From: Acanthaster planci
Lineage: Eukaryota; Echinodermata; Asteroidea; Valvatida; Acanthasteridae
DNA length: 64,000 bases
Direction: 5' to 3'
Assembly (NCBI RefSeq): GCF_001949145.1
Contig: NW_019091531.1
Coordinates: 263,825 to 327,824 of the forward strand
Of this stretch, positions 13,563 to 27,100 are shown one piece after another. Position 1 is the stretch's first letter. Every line of letters starts with the position of its first letter. A program made the position numbers and the translations under genes. The notes under the pieces are model-generated. The model worked only from the letters and a program-made list of their open reading frames with translations, did no database searches and had not been told where the DNA came from.

Positions 13563-15509
13563 TCATCCCATTTGATCGCCATATTTTGTTGTCTTGAAAC
13601 TATCCTTAACTGGTTCTGGAGTTGGAACAGTGGTTTGTACGTAAACACTTCCTGGTTTAGCATCTGCTGGAACATTGTGCTGGGCTGTGTGAACCCACAT
13701 TCTCTGGCACTGCTTACTGGCAATCGATGCAACAGCGTATGATGTAATGATCGCACCTCCTGCACGTGGAAACACAATGTATATATATATATATATTGCT
13801 GTTGTGCATGTGGATGCAATCTGAACAGGTTGAGTGTGAGGCACTGGCAAAATTACAGTTGGCTGACACCACTGCTTAAACTTAAAGGAACTGTACTCCG
13901 GCCGTTTCACAAAAGTGTGCCTCCAAGAGTTTGCAACGCGTTGGCCAATCACAATGCGTGAAATCTGTCGACCCAATGCACGTTTGGAAAGGGTCGACAG
14001 ATTTTGCACATTGTAACTGGCCAACGGGTTACAAACTCTTGGAGGCACCTTATTGTGAATCGCCTGTATTGAAACTTTGCCACCATTTTGTTAAACAATT
14101 TTCATGCTCCTTCTTCCGCTCTGCTTTTTTTCCATGTTAAGACTGCTTCAATATCAAAACATGCAGAATTTGGTTCACTTTTGATTCTGCGTATTTTTGG
14201 AGTCGATGAATGAACCAATTCTATAAAAGGAAAACTGTTTCCACTGAGTTTCATTTTCATTTCACAGTTTGATAAGAAAACCTCAGCTGCAGAGTTGACA
14301 CCACGCTGGATGTGACGTCAGTGTATTGAAACTAGGTGGGTCATTTTAGTGTTGAAAATAACAGCCTTTTTTCATTGCATTAGGCTTCACAGGAATGGAT
14401 GTATGGGCAAATATAAGTCTGAAATATGCTTATCCCATCTGTAGGTTGAGCCCGACAGTGCTTGTGGTTTCGATGACCACCACTCGGTTTGTTTCGTTTT
14501 GTAAGCTTCAGCTGGATCACGATCCACCTATTTCAACAGCTTTGGCATTACATGCTACAAACCTGCAACAAAGACCACATTGTACACAGCTGGGATAGTG
14601 GGATATCGGCGCTTGATGACATGACTTGCCGTCAGTCCAGCTACACCACCTGTGTATGGTAATCAATGGAAATATAATTGAAAGATTAATCAAATGACAA
14701 AAATCTACATTAAATATACAATTATAGAAATGAACATTTACACTGGTTTACTCTGGTGGTCAAAGAATGACGTTATGGCAAAAAACCTATTAGCCCTTGA
14801 AATCAGAGCAAGTAAGAGCTTATCTTCTCCTGAATACTCTAAAAAACACATTTTGGGTTATACATTTGAACAGAGAAACATAAACTCAGCAGTGCGCTTG
14901 TGACTTACGCCACTTCATCAGCAAACTCACGTATCCTGAAAAGCGGGGACAATTGTTTAGGTTTAAAAAGTGAACTTTTCAATACACTTAACTCCATAAG
15001 ACTTCAGTTTTCATACATTTAACATGTTTAAGGAGGAGTATCAAGATGAACCACAAATGAGTTGAAGAAAAATTCCCTGCATGGACACTCGGAACATTGG
15101 AAATTGCCTGTGCTTTTTTGGACAAGCTGGGAACTGCACTGTTGTTGCGAGGCCATTCAATTCAGGGAAGACACTGCTCTGTGTATATTCTTTTCTTTTC
15201 AACTTGCGAACCTAAACATGACTCACTGGAAACACTTCCAAGAATGGCTCCGTTGGTGGCTTGTATTTACATGACAATGGAACACCAAAGAACAAGAAAT
15301 TGAGGACAGCAACTTACACGTACTAAACATCCAAAATATCTGCCTCCACTTTGCACTTTGGACCCTTCATTTACAGAATAACATCAAAAAGCAATACAAT
15401 TTGACCGAGAAAGAACTACATGTACATTAGTGGAAACTTTACCTGCAAAGAAAGCAAAGATTCCTTTGATGAATGCCCTGGACTGACATTGTCCATACTG
15501 GTAAATTCC
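13563..15509 (-). CDS. TMEM141: TMEM141-like small membrane protein, three exons (5' partial)
   Basis: Exons on the minus strand are 15509-15443, 14649-14563 and 13759-13563 (stop TGA). All have GT-AG borders and compatible phases (0, then 1, then 1), giving 116 residues. The acceptor before the first visible exon has a very long pyrimidine tract. Features match human TMEM141 by memory: YGQCQSRAFIKGIFAF against YAACQSHAFMKGVFTF, a first hydrophobic helix, a basic RRYP loop, and a second helix ending in ITSYAVASIASKQCQRMW against VSYGVTRVESEKCNNLW. The tail is polar and Pro/Thr-rich and longer than in human (108 aa in all). The function of this two-helix protein is unknown to me. The first coding exon, expected to hold about 18 residues and end in phase 0 right of 15509, was not found. 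The second intron contains a MITE and a TA run. Confidence 0.82.
13776..13797. repeat. TA microsatellite
   Basis: About ten TA units follow ACAATG in the intron before the last TMEM141-like exon. Confidence 0.8.
13895..14070. mobile_element. Palindromic MITE, family M1, copy 1
   Basis: Arms share GTGCCTCCAAGAGTTTG / CAAACTCTTGGAGGCAC, and an inner pair centres on CTGTCGACCC...GGGTCGACAG. It sits in an intron of the TMEM141-like gene. A second copy is at 50562-50737 in intron 1 of receptor B. Confidence 0.8.
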
Positions 15510-16204
15510 CTGATTGAAAAAAAAAAAGAAAAGAAAAAGATATCTATGGATTTCGGTGACAGACGCATCACTGTATAGTGCTGATGACAATTTTGAACAA
15601 AATGTTGAGTACTTTGGAGCAATGTGTACTGCATCACATGCACGACGGTCGGATATCCAAATATGTCTCACAGTCATCCATGGGCAAACACATTTTGACT
15701 GCAATGCCAAAACAATTTACTTAGGCCAAACACACAAACAGCTGTGTCTCCAGTTACCTGACCCAACCTAGAAAATCACGCAGAACCTACATCTTTTTAT
15801 TTGACGAATCAATAAAATATCAAAATTGATGGTGCTTTGCCCCGAGCCTAATTTTGTGTACATCGTCCTCTACATCGTATTGTTTTAGGTTTTTTTGCAT
15901 GAGACGGACGGCTCTTTTGTGTTTGTATTTCAATTACATGTACCAGCTGCTTTACTACTCAATCACAGTGCTGATATGTAATGTTGACGTGCACATGTAC
16001 AGTAAATGTATTTATCTGATACTGATTTAGTACCTGTTCCAAATATATCACCCTCCTCCCCCCCCAAAAAAAAATACAGACCACTATCTGACACAGTTTT
16101 TGGGGCTAAAAAACTTTGCGTGAAATTTTTTTTTACCGAACTAACCACCCTAATTCATTTTTCAGTGTAATAGGAAACACAACAGATTTTTTGTTTGGCC
16201 TTAG

Positions 16205-17125
16205 TCATCTATAGACCTATTTCATCTACATGTATAGGCCTAATTCATCTACAGGCCTATTTCATCTATGGGCCTATTTCATCTATGGGTCTATTTCATC
16301 TATAGGCCTATTTCATCTATGGGTCTATTTCATCTATGGGTCTTTTTCATCCATAGGCCTATTTCATCGATAGGCCTATTTCATCCATACAGTAGGCCTA
16401 TTTCATCTACATGTATAGGCATATTCAATCTATTGGCCTATTTCATCTATGGGTCTATTTCATCTATGGGTCTATTTCATCTATAGGCCTATTTCATCTA
16501 CAGGCCTATTTCATCTATGGGTCTATTTCATCAATAGGCCTATTTCATCTATAGGCCTATTTCATCTATGGGTCTATTTCATCCATAGGCCTATTTCATC
16601 TATAGGCCTTTTTCATCTATGGGCCTATTTCATCTATGGGTCTATTTCATCTATGGGTCTATTTCATCTATAGGCCTATTTCATCTATGGGTCTATTTCA
16701 TCAATAGGCCTATTTCATCTATGGGTCTATTTTATCCATAGGCCTATTTCATCAATAGGCCTATTTCATCTATGGGCCTATTTCATCTATGGGTCTATTT
16801 CATCTATGGGTCTATTTCATCTATAGGCCTATTTCATCTATAGGCCTATTTCATCTATGGGTCTATTTCATCAATAGGCCTATTTCATCTATAGGCCTAT
16901 TTCATCTATGGGTCTATTTCATCCATAGGCCTATTTCATCTATAGGGCTATTTCATCTATAGGCCTACATGTATTTCATCTATGGGTCTTTTTCATCCAT
17001 AGGCCTATTTCATCGATAGGCCTATTTCATCCATACAGTAGGCCTATTTCATCTACATGTATAGGCATATTCAATCTATTGGCCTACTTCATCTATGGGC
17101 CTATTTCATCTATGGGCCTATTTGA
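16205..17125 (+). repeat. 17-bp minisatellite, about 54 units
   Basis: The unit is CTATTTCATCTATRGGY. Variants carry CATCAATAGGC, CATCCATAGGC or an inserted ACATGTA. A roughly 120-bp run of distinctive variants near 16330-16450 recurs at about 16976-17096, offset by 646 bp, which is exactly 38 units. The open frames across it (repeats of GLFHLWVYFI) are products of the repeat and not genes. Confidence 0.95.
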
Positions 17126-17689
17126 TATGAATTCCTTATATTATCAGGCTGCCATGGTAGTCAGTCCATTGCCATAACTGCCATTTGTAATACCGGCATA
17201 CAAATTCTTACTGCGTACATGTAATTCAAAGTTGCTCGAATAATTCAAGTTCTTAAGGATACTCATGATGATATGAAAAATTACAAATCAAGATGTCACG
17301 ATCAACAAGTGTTAGCATCCTTGCTCTATACACGCAGTATTATATTAGTTAGGGCCCTAATGCTAATAACATGAAGTCATATGCTCGAGCAAACTTCAGA
17401 CCACCATAGATATCACGGCTGCATCATATCGCCAATAGAGGGCCTCCGTGGAGTGCCCTGCCTGAGGACATATTTTGTTATTTTTAATGACAATGTCAAT
17501 GAATGCACAAACATGACGAAAGGTTTACTCCAGCCTGTCCTAGAGAAAAAAGGAAATGCCCTCCACCGTGACGTCATACATGTCATATGCGCCCCCTTTA
17601 TCGATTCTTTAACCATCGTGGATTGATGATCACATCACGACCAGGAAACATGTATGTACATGTATGTTGTGGGCGTCGGCTACCTCCAA

Positions 17690-18230
17690 AACTGGGGTCC
17701 GACGGGGTAGGCGCTGGCTAGCCCCACTAGTGTGGCACGGACTCTCACTCCCGCTCCATCCTTAGCCACACATCCGTATACGCAATTTGTGTGTCGGCGC
17801 ACCCTCTTATAATCGTAGGCGCAAATTTTTTTTTGCACACAGACATGATCCTTAGCCTCTCCGCTTGCTTAGCACCATTTATTGAATGATTTCACTCACG
17901 TTGTTCTGGTATTTTCCAGTCTTTTTGCCTTCACCCATTCAATCTCACGGGCTCACTCTCACAGTCGCCATCTTTAAAATAAGGTCGTTGAACATTATAT
18001 CACTTGACCCCTCATCGTCTCGACGGTTGTTCCATGTCAAGACATATCTAAACTGCTGCCCAAGTTTTGGAAGAGTCCATTGGTACATATAGTATCTTAT
18101 CGCTCAGTCCGTGTACGCAAATTGCGTATACGGACATGACGGATGTGGGGCTAAGGATGGAGCGGGAGTGAGAGTCAGTGCCTCAGTCATGACGGCAGCG
18201 GGGTTAGGCGCCGGCGGGCTTTTTACTTAA
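17690..18230. mobile_element. Inverted-repeat element
   Basis: The left arm (about 17700-17800) and right arm (about 18110-18225) share ACTCTCACTCCCGCTCCATC and the following CTTAGCC.CACATCCGT in opposite orientation, then GTATACGCAA. The interior of about 300 bp has no coding sign. It is probably a non-autonomous DNA transposon. No target duplication was recognised. Confidence 0.65.
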
Positions 18231-18406
18231 TAACACTACGCCTGTTATGCCCGTCTTACCGGATATTTCCCAGCTGTTTCTTCATCCAGATCAGATATTC
18301 CGACCAAAACCATGATGTCAATAACTGAGAGCACTACCAAGATATTCGACAAGGCAGTTTACATAACTACAGGTACTACGCATTCAACCTCAACTCATAT
18401 CCGAAG

Positions 18407-18473
18407 CACTTGGCTGTGGCTTGAATTTCTCAGGACATATCCTAAACGTTTAATTCCAAGCCACAGCCAAGTG
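18407..18473. repeat. Strong hairpin with 19-bp arms
   Basis: CACTTGGCTGTGGCTTGAA at 18407 is mirrored by TTCCAAGCCACAGCCAAGTG at 18454-18473, with about 28 bp between them. It could be a small transposon remnant or a structured RNA. Nothing else supports either. Confidence 0.7.
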
Positions 18474-19086
18474 AAAGCAGACGGTTAGTAAGTTTCCTAG
18501 GTTCGGTGTTGTGTAAACTACATGAAAATCGTCTAGGTACTGCGTATGAGGCGACTAAATTCAGAGCGCCACCATTCGTTGCATCGCTGCGCAAAAAACC
18601 TAAACAGAACGAGCAGACCATCATTTGGTGGTGCGGATAAGACCTTCCTCCGAGTCCGTGGTACATGGAATAAATAATAATGACGTGGTGTCATTATTTT
18701 GTCAATCATTCTATGTCGAAAATTCTTTTGTAGGCTCATCTGAAATTTATTCAGGACAGCAAGTTTTTGAAACTCGATGAGAGTCCTTTACAGTTTTTCA
18801 ACTATCGGTTTTTGAGTTGTGGACAACAAATCAAATCAAAAAAATGAAATTATGCTTTTGTTCTGCGGTTTAATAGATCCAAAATTAAATTCCACGTACA
18901 AGATGGATGACAGTCTTTAGCACTATTCTTACGCTGCCAAGCTAAGGAAGAAACCGTTCCTAGAGGGAGCTATTTTCTACGAGGACATTTCGGAGTCTCC
19001 TCCGTTCAGCTAATTTGGAAAGACAGGAACTTGATGATTCAGTTCAATTCACAATAATTCACAGTAACAATTAACATTGTTACTGA

Positions 19087-19403
19087 TGACGTCACTCCGT
19101 ATCACTATGGTATCATGTACGTAGGCCTTCACCGACTCCGAGCTACGGGCTCAAAAGGGAAAAACCCTGTGACAGGTCACCGCGCTAGCTTAGTTGGCCA
19201 ATCAGTAAAAAACTGCGTGCGCGGGCTGGCACCGCCAAGTACTTACCGCTGCTGGAATGGGAAAATAATCATGAAGCAAAAGCTCAGCAGAAGAGCAGCG
19301 ATTCTCGAGAATTCCAGTGGAGTATACCCATGTATAGGGTAGGGGAAACACAAACCACGCCATGACTTTCTGAAGTCCGGAATGACTTCACCCTTCAGTA
19401 CAG
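19087..19403 (+). promoter_or_regulatory. Putative promoter and 5' exon of receptor A
   Basis: In order: a CRE-type TGACGTCA (19087-19094), a kB/Dorsal-like GGGAAAAACCC (19157-19167), a CCAAT box (19198-19202), a GTGCGCGGG stretch, and a CAG|GTAAGT donor at 19403/19404. The coding exon at 21159 begins with a 3' splice site before the ATG, so an upstream untranslated exon is required. Three related modules stand in front of receptor B. Shared words are CGGGCTMAAAAGGG, CCGCTGCT and CAGTGGAGTATACCC-like. Start site and exon 5' end are not known. Confidence 0.55.
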
Positions 19404-21169
19404 GTAAGTAAAACAACTTAAAATTAATAGGGTATGCTCTTTTCGTGCAACTCGACTGAAGTTGGTGGTCGGTACAAACAGTAAAAGAACAATTCACAGA
19501 GCGTTTAAAAAATCCTATGCAGCTGTCAGAAAAAACAGATAATAATACAAAAACTAGTGAATGGCAAATCGGTGAAAACACAACCTCATTTAAATTACTG
19601 GGACAAATTTTGTCAATGAATTAATCTGGGGTAAAATCGAAAACAAGGTGATATTTCTGCCAACTTTGGCCGCCAGTACGAGTTGTCTATAGAGGATTTG
19701 CATAGCTGCTATCTTGCCGGCAGGCCAGTGCTTTTGTTCCACAGTGTATGCACAAAGGAGGTTTCCCCTGTGTAAAAAGAACTGCCTTACAAGATGGCTT
19801 ACTATGTAAAGCCTCTATTGGCGTTTTCCATTGCTTGTGACATGGCACCGGTTTTCCTCACCGGTAATGCTTGTAAATATGCCAGAAGTTCCTATTTACA
19901 AAGAACGTCCCTCGTTTGCAAAAACTTGTTCGCTTACTAAAAATTAAGTTGCATTCGAAAATATATGGATGAATAAAATTATGTCCTCTGTAAATTGTCC
20001 TGCAATTTGTTAACCACAAGGTAATGTCAGCTAGCGAAAAATGAAGCCCTCGTTATGAACATTTATTGACTAAAATTACATTTTCAGCCATGCTCCTAAC
20101 GAACATTTTGCCTGCATGTTGATCTGGAGAGGTCGATGGGAAACACAAATAACTCAGCGCTTAAGAATAACACGTTATTTGGTACTTGTACTAAAGGTAA
20201 AGTCGATCATTATAATATTTTTGCCCTTTATCTCCCTTAATTTAATAATGTATTTTTGGCGTATGGCTGTAGTCGTCTGCAGCTATGAGGTTTTTCTTGG
20301 TCGACTGACATGAAAACTACCCTTGTTTTCTACTCTCTTTTGTCTATTTTCATTTTGCAATCCTACGCTTCCCCAACCCTCTGCTTTCATCGATGCCTGG
20401 TCAGTTCCTTGCTTGCTTGACTTTGTCCTTTTGCTGGTGAGAAAAGTTCTAATAGAAACTTCAGGCTTACTATTCATTTCTATTAATTTTAATGTTCGAA
20501 CTTGTACACGCTAGTTCATTCTACTCGAAGAGGCAGTATGCAGCAGTACAATGTAAATGTTTACTCTGTTCGTTATCTTGCAGTTTCTCTTTGACTCGCT
20601 CTGTTTTTCTTTCCCTAACCTTCAAAAAGTATCTTTCCTTAACACATATCCTCAGTACTTCATAAAAAAAATCAGCCAGCCAAAGACTATTGTAGTGACG
20701 AGGGTTATTTCCGTGTGTGTGAACCTTACCCTAATAACGGGACCATGCTTTTAGCACCTATAATTTCATTTTTTCTAGTTTGAAATCATGTTAATTTTTT
20801 TTTATGAAGAATACGTTCATCTCTTTACTGTACACAGGCGCATATTTATGCACTTCCTGGCAAGGCGGGGGCGGGTCATGCCAAGCTGGCTACAAATAAT
20901 GGGTACATGTATCCACTACGAACACAGGGCGAGGGTTCCCCTCGTTCAAATGACGCAGTCTACATTATGAATTCGCATCTTGGCAAGAANCCCCCCCCCA
21001 AAAGCCCTTAAGCTCAATTGTTATAGTTAAGTTCTGAAGACAAATGACACTGCGTTCGATATGAATGCTTCCACGTAATCAAAGAAAACATGTTTTCCTC
21101 AGAGGTGCTTTTAAATATCTTGTGAACTCAGTGACAATCTGTGACGACTTTATTGCAGATTGACAAGAG

Positions 21170-24100
21170 ATGGCGTCTGCAAAAAGGCCGATGCAAATGC
21201 TCAGGACAGTACTTGTCATGGTGGCATTATCGTTTGCATCCAGCTATCTGCTGACTGAGTCCAATGCGTACAACACCGCTTGCTTCGTCCCTCCCTCAGA
21301 ACGGCCCTATGACGTAGACAAGGTCATTTTCGCTAGGGTTGTGCGAAGTAGTGTTTTGCAATCAATTATTCAGTTTCTTGACAAACCAGTCTTACTATAA
21401 CATATTTGAAAATTGATGGTTGACCATACCAAGCCGCGACACAAACCAAATGATGGACCAGTCGACAGATCATGCGCCGACCACGAGATCCACTGACCCT
21501 CTAACTTCTAGGCCGACCGATGTACATGTACCCACCGACCGACTCACCGACCCACTGACCGCCCGTCACACCGACACGCTCACTGACCCACTAAATTGGC
21601 CTGTTTAAGGTATGGTGGATTCAATGGGAGGGCCCTATTTGGTTGAAGTAAAATCTTCGGTGTTCACTCAAGGGGCAAGTTCGGGCGCAAACTATAGTTC
21701 AACCAGTATACATGTAGTATAGTTGCTTTTTAAAAACGCGCACGCGCAATTCTGTTACACTCGAACGACCCAAGTCTGCTATTTTGTACCTTTTTGTCAT
21801 AACCTCCAAAACGGTTCACCAGGGACGAAACTGGAAATTGACGAGACTTGGAAGTGTGGGGCTTGTGCTGGGTAGAAGTTTACAATCTAGCCTCTAGTCT
21901 CGAGAGAATCCCATTTGACGTTAGTAAACATCTTCGATACACTGGATGAAGGTTGAAAATCACTGCACAGGAACCAAGGCAGCTTGTCTAGTCTCTACAT
22001 CCGCTGAAGGATGTCTCTCTGTGTATCGTGGTGCCCGGGTTACATGCACCAGCGTATTCAAGATGGGGTTGAACCTTTGTCTGGTATACGTTTTCCTTAA
22101 CTGTTTGGAACATCACCTGAATGTCTCTGGATGATTTCCAGCGTTTTGGTGGCTTTGGTTGAGGCATATTCTGTCTACTTGTTCCATTTCAGATCATTCT
22201 GTAGGCCTATTATTACACCAAGATACTTGTCATGAGTGACATCCTCCATGGTTTCTCCAAGCAGTTTGTAGTTTGCTGTGTTTGTCCTTGAAATTCTCAT
22301 CACCTTACACTTTGAGGCATTGAATTTGTACCCCACTGATTACACCATTTTACGAGACTATCAGAATCATACTGTAGAGATTTTTCATCTACCAATGAAC
22401 ATGGTTTTTATATAAGATGCGGTCGTACATATTGTAAGCATCCCATCGTTACATTTCACCGTTGGCTGCGATTCTCGCAGCGTACATTGTCATTGAAATC
22501 TCTGACCGTTATGAATGGTTCCCCTCATCCCCTCCTTCCTCCATGTTCCCCTGTAATAATAAATGAAGTATACATGAACTATGCAACGCGAAGCGTACTA
22601 CTTTTAAGTATACTGTCACCGTTGATAATGGCCGCGGTCGATGATTGGAACAAGAAGCAAAGAAGTACGTCTGTGAAAGACTTCTACGACAAAACTGCTT
22701 GGCCCCGGACCCAACTCTGGCCCGTTTAACAGCGTATCTCCGGCTCCAACGCTCCCACGGGGTTAGTTGTGAATATTGATGTTTAACTACTATTTTGCAT
22801 ACAAAGGTCACGCCTCGGTTTGTAGGAGATTCCCAAGACGGTAGAACAAGCCGTCGATTGGTGAAATGAAGTCACAAGAGGGCGCAATAAAAACGGGCGC
22901 GGGTGGCGGCATAATGCTCGATCGAGTCCGCTATTGAGGTCTGCCGTCTTGGCCCAAAAGACTAAATAAACCATTCGTCGTTCGGGCGGTGTTAGTCGAA
23001 CTATACTGACTACTACCGTCGTCGCTCGAACTTGCCCCACAGTTACACACTTAAAATAGCGCCCTCCTATTGTGTCGGCCAAGCTCTTCAATGGCAACAA
23101 CTCAACCATTTTTGTTTCTTACCCACCCTGCAGTTATTCTTTTTGGAGATATTTCTGCCTCCAGTTCAGTTCAACTACTCCATCGAGTACCTGACTTTTC
23201 CCAGCGGATCATGTGAGTATTGGCGCATACAGCAGAAGCCATTGCTGCGGTCGCAATAGGCTGGTAAGCAGGTGGTTCGCGCGCCTTACACGCCTCATCG
23301 GCCATTAAGGTGTCGCCGTTGACCTCCATTGTAAAGTCTTTATAATGGAGATCAATGGGTGTCACGTATGTTCATGGCGCTCATTACCAAATTGCACGTG
23401 CGCAAGATTTGCACTTAACAACGGCATAGCAACAGGCTATGTCTGATTTGGCACGCTCTGATTGCAAAATGGAGCGTCATCTTTGTCAATGGATTTTCAG
23501 GAAACGGAACATAGATAATGATTTTTTTAGGACAAAGCCAAACTACGTTAATCGTTTTATTTTTCAGTAGCATTGATTTTGTACCCTGCCTCAAAAAAGT
23601 AATGAAAAATGTGGTTTTAAATAACCCCCAAATCATTTTATTTTTCACCTGAAAAAAAATGTCAAATTTGATAAATATCTATTAAAAGAATTTTCCTGGT
23701 TATAAAAGCTAGATTCATATAAACTAGAAGACTATCTTAATCGATGTCACCCAAAAATTGGGAATCCACTGGATAACAATTTTTGTGAAATGAGTTTAAA
23801 TTTGAATTAAATGTTCACGCCAAATCGTGTGAATCCAGACATTTTGTAATGGAAAACTATGTCACATATCTCATGTTAAAACATTTATGTCCAAGTAAAA
23901 CTTAATTCTCTTAGAGTCAGAAATTATTGCTTTTTCAAACTGTTGACACAAGGGCAGAGGCTTTTGAGTAACATTCTTGTAGTGGCGAGTCACGGGTCAA
24001 GTGCCGTCTTGTATGCGTGTTTACATGTGATACGCGTGACATGTACATGTTCATGCTCACGATCGAGCACGTGTTGGGGCGGATGCAATGACTCGATCCG

Positions 24101-27100
24101 ACGTCTCGGTACCGCACTGGTCAGTGTCCACAGCAGTGGAAGTGATGAACAGGAAAGGTCACTAATTTAACGATTCTACCTTATGAAACGATATCAGTGC
24201 TAACGAAATCGGTACAATCTATAAGTAAATCATCATCCCCGTGTTGGACATACCATTTTGGTAATAAAAATGGATACAAAATGGCTTTGAATTTTCGAGC
24301 ACCGTCGAAATGATATGAATTGGGAGTGATTCAAAATGATCTAATAATTAAAAATGTTATCCTGACCAGCGGATTCGAAATAAATGCCTGAAATCAATGC
24401 ATTTAGAGTGAATCTTTAATTTGGTGGTAGATTTTTGTCTCAGAAAACTTGTTTTCTATTAACAATTCGTTGGTGACCATAGTGCAAAAATTTTGCAATT
24501 TCGATTTTTTTCGTTGTTAGAAAGGGTCCATAAAATTCACTTTTTTATACTGTTCTGAGATACTGTTATTTAAAATCTTACTAATGGAGGAAAATTGTTT
24601 TTATATATTTACACGTTGGGTAGAGGCAAACCTGTAATATAAATTAACATCTGCCCAGCATACATCTTGAAAATAATTCGCGGTACCCGCTGCTACACGT
24701 GACTCGAACCGGCCAGCAGAGCTGGCAAGCTTGGTGGTGGAGTGGTTGAGACGTCTCCACTAGTTAGTAGGAGGTCATGGGTTCGAGTCCTGCCCGAGTT
24801 AGCTTGTGATTTTTTTTTTCGTAAAATCCTGGACAAGCACTGAGTGTGCAGTGTTTATAAATGTGTACGTTGGGTAAGGGCAAAACCCGTAATTTAAATT
24901 ATTGAATTTTGTTTTTCAGGTGGCTTGGACACGTTCCTGCATCTCCGACGTGTACATCTTTTGTTCCAGCTAGTGGATTTAATTCAGCAAGAAGCAAGAC
25001 TAGTTTTTACCCACTGTGTGTTGGACAACCAACAGAACACGACGCCACCGTATACAATCACAGTTGTTTCATTACTCGATGTATTTGGTAATCACTTTGA
25101 GGAGCATGTTTGTTTGAATGGTCTGTAGACAGGATAATTACGGAAAAGAGTTGAAATGATGCCGCTGCAACTTATTCAATCACACTGAGGTCGTCCTCCC
25201 CACATGCAATAAACCTTGTTGACATGGAATGAGATCGCAAACGCGCCACGGTTTTGCGTGCGTTGACCTAGTAGTTGACAATTAGTAATTATTTTAAAGT
25301 GAAGCTGCAGCGAATGCGTCTTAGACACAATTTTACCTCAACTTTGTTTTCATCAGTGTATGAAAACTTGTTTATTTTTTTCTGTTTGTTAAATGCACTG
25401 AAAAGTGCATTTAATTTTAAGTAATTAAAATTTGAATAATTGTATTAAAAATGATTCCAGTTTTCCCTTAAGTACCTTCGAATCCGTATCACCGATAGAT
25501 GCATGGGTTCAAGAGACGGTACAGTTTATTAGACACATCACATCATTGACAGTAATTAACAGTAAACAAAGACAACACTAACTATTTTTTATTGATTTAC
25601 ATTAATATAATGCAGACATTAGTCACAGCAAATTACTGTTTTTGTTGATTACTGATTCATTCTTCATGTTTATTCGCAGTCCGTGTACGTTCCGTTCATT
25701 CGTTTTACGATTTGGAAACGAAAAAAAAGTTTTCTTTTTATTTGAAAACGAAATACTNNNNNNNNNNNNNNNNNNNNNNNNNNNNNNNNNNNNNNNNNNN
25801 NNNNNNNNNNNNNNNNNNNNNNNNNNNNNNNNNNNNNNNNNNNNNNNNNNNNNNNNNNNNNNNNNNNNNNNNNNNNNNNNNNNNNNNNNNNNNNNNNNNN
25901 NNNNNNNNNNNNNNNNNNNNNNNNNNNNNNNNNNNNNNNNNNNNNNNNNNNNNNNNNNNNNNNNNNNNNNNNNNNNNNNNNNNNNNNNNNNNNNNNNNNN
26001 NNNNNNNNNNNNNNNNNNNNNNNNNNNNNNNNNNNNNNNNNNNNNNNNNNNNNNNNNNNNNNNNNNNNNNNNNNNNNNNNNNNNNNNNNNNNNNNNNNNN
26101 NNNNNNNNNNNNNNNNNNNNNNNNNNNNNNNNNNNNNNNNNNNGCCTTTCGTGCTCCGAAACGACCGCAACACCTCCTCAGAATGACGTGTGTAGTCGAA
26201 CCACATTGATATTAAATTGTAAGTTAAAACAATGTTCCTTTTTTTCGTTTTGAGGATGAAAACAAGATAAAGGGCTTTTCTTTTTCCTCGGTTTTTTGTT
26301 ATTATTGAAAAACAAGAAAGGAATGGTTTTTTGTTTGGGTTTTTTAAAAAAACATTCATTGAAAAACAAGAAAGGAATGATTTTTCGTTTGTTTTTTTTT
26401 AAAGAAAAGGAGAACAGTTGGGTTTTTTACATGTTCGTTTTCAAGTCGAAAACAGAATGAGAAACATGCACAGACCATTCAGGTATAAGTTCTGTTCATT
26501 ACGGATTCATACGAGAATAAATATGTGCTTGGTCGATCTTAAACGTACGTTTAAGACCAACTCTTCTGAGCCGGTCTGAAACGTTAGACCGACCAAGCAG
26601 ATACGCTTTCCCATTCATAAATACCTTTTTTAAAGTCAGAGAGTCTAAGAAGTCAATATATGGTACATTTCTAGAATTTTACTTTCATTTTCCAGAACAC
26701 CCCCGTCCATTTTATGGTATATTCCTTGAGCAAGTTATCCAGAAGATTCTCCATATATGGACTTAGTGGGCGTGGCGCATTCTGCGTACCTCGTGGCTCA
26801 CAGACTCCGGTTCGTAAGTGACTTCGTCATACACGCGGATGCGCCACGATTTGCAGGGTCCTGTTTGACGATCGCTGAAGTTACACGTTCACTTTCGGTT
26901 CCATGGTTCCTTTCAACCGGTGATCAACCACGTAACTCTGTGTGCAGTGCATGTGCAGGGGGCATATGGTTTTACTGAAGTGACGTCACACTTACGAACC
27001 GGATGGGAATAAATTTAATATTGACAAAAATATATACAGTCAGTGCTCTTAATTTATCTGTTGCCGAGCTTTCGATAACAGTGTGCCTTCGTCAGGGCAA

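Larger units (their letters stand above)
15510..19086. other. Repeat-rich spacer between TMEM141 and receptor A
   Basis: It should contain the missing first exon of the TMEM141-like gene, but I could not place it. Otherwise it holds the 17-bp minisatellite, an inverted-repeat element (17690-18230) and a hairpin (18407-18473). Confidence 0.5.

Noticed and set aside
16268-16673. Frames repeating GLFHLWVYFI
   Set aside because: Products of the 17-bp minisatellite, whose unit length is not a multiple of 3 but has no stops in some frames.
16205-17125. CRISPR array
   Set aside because: The repeats have no unique spacers and this is animal DNA.
24733-24797. Functional tRNA gene
   Set aside because: Boxes A and B are visible, but acceptor and T stems pair poorly and the anticodon loop is oversized; it is a SINE head.
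25642-26359. Frames of about 200 codons around 25.7-26.3 kb
   Set aside because: They run through the N gap and have no real sequence support.
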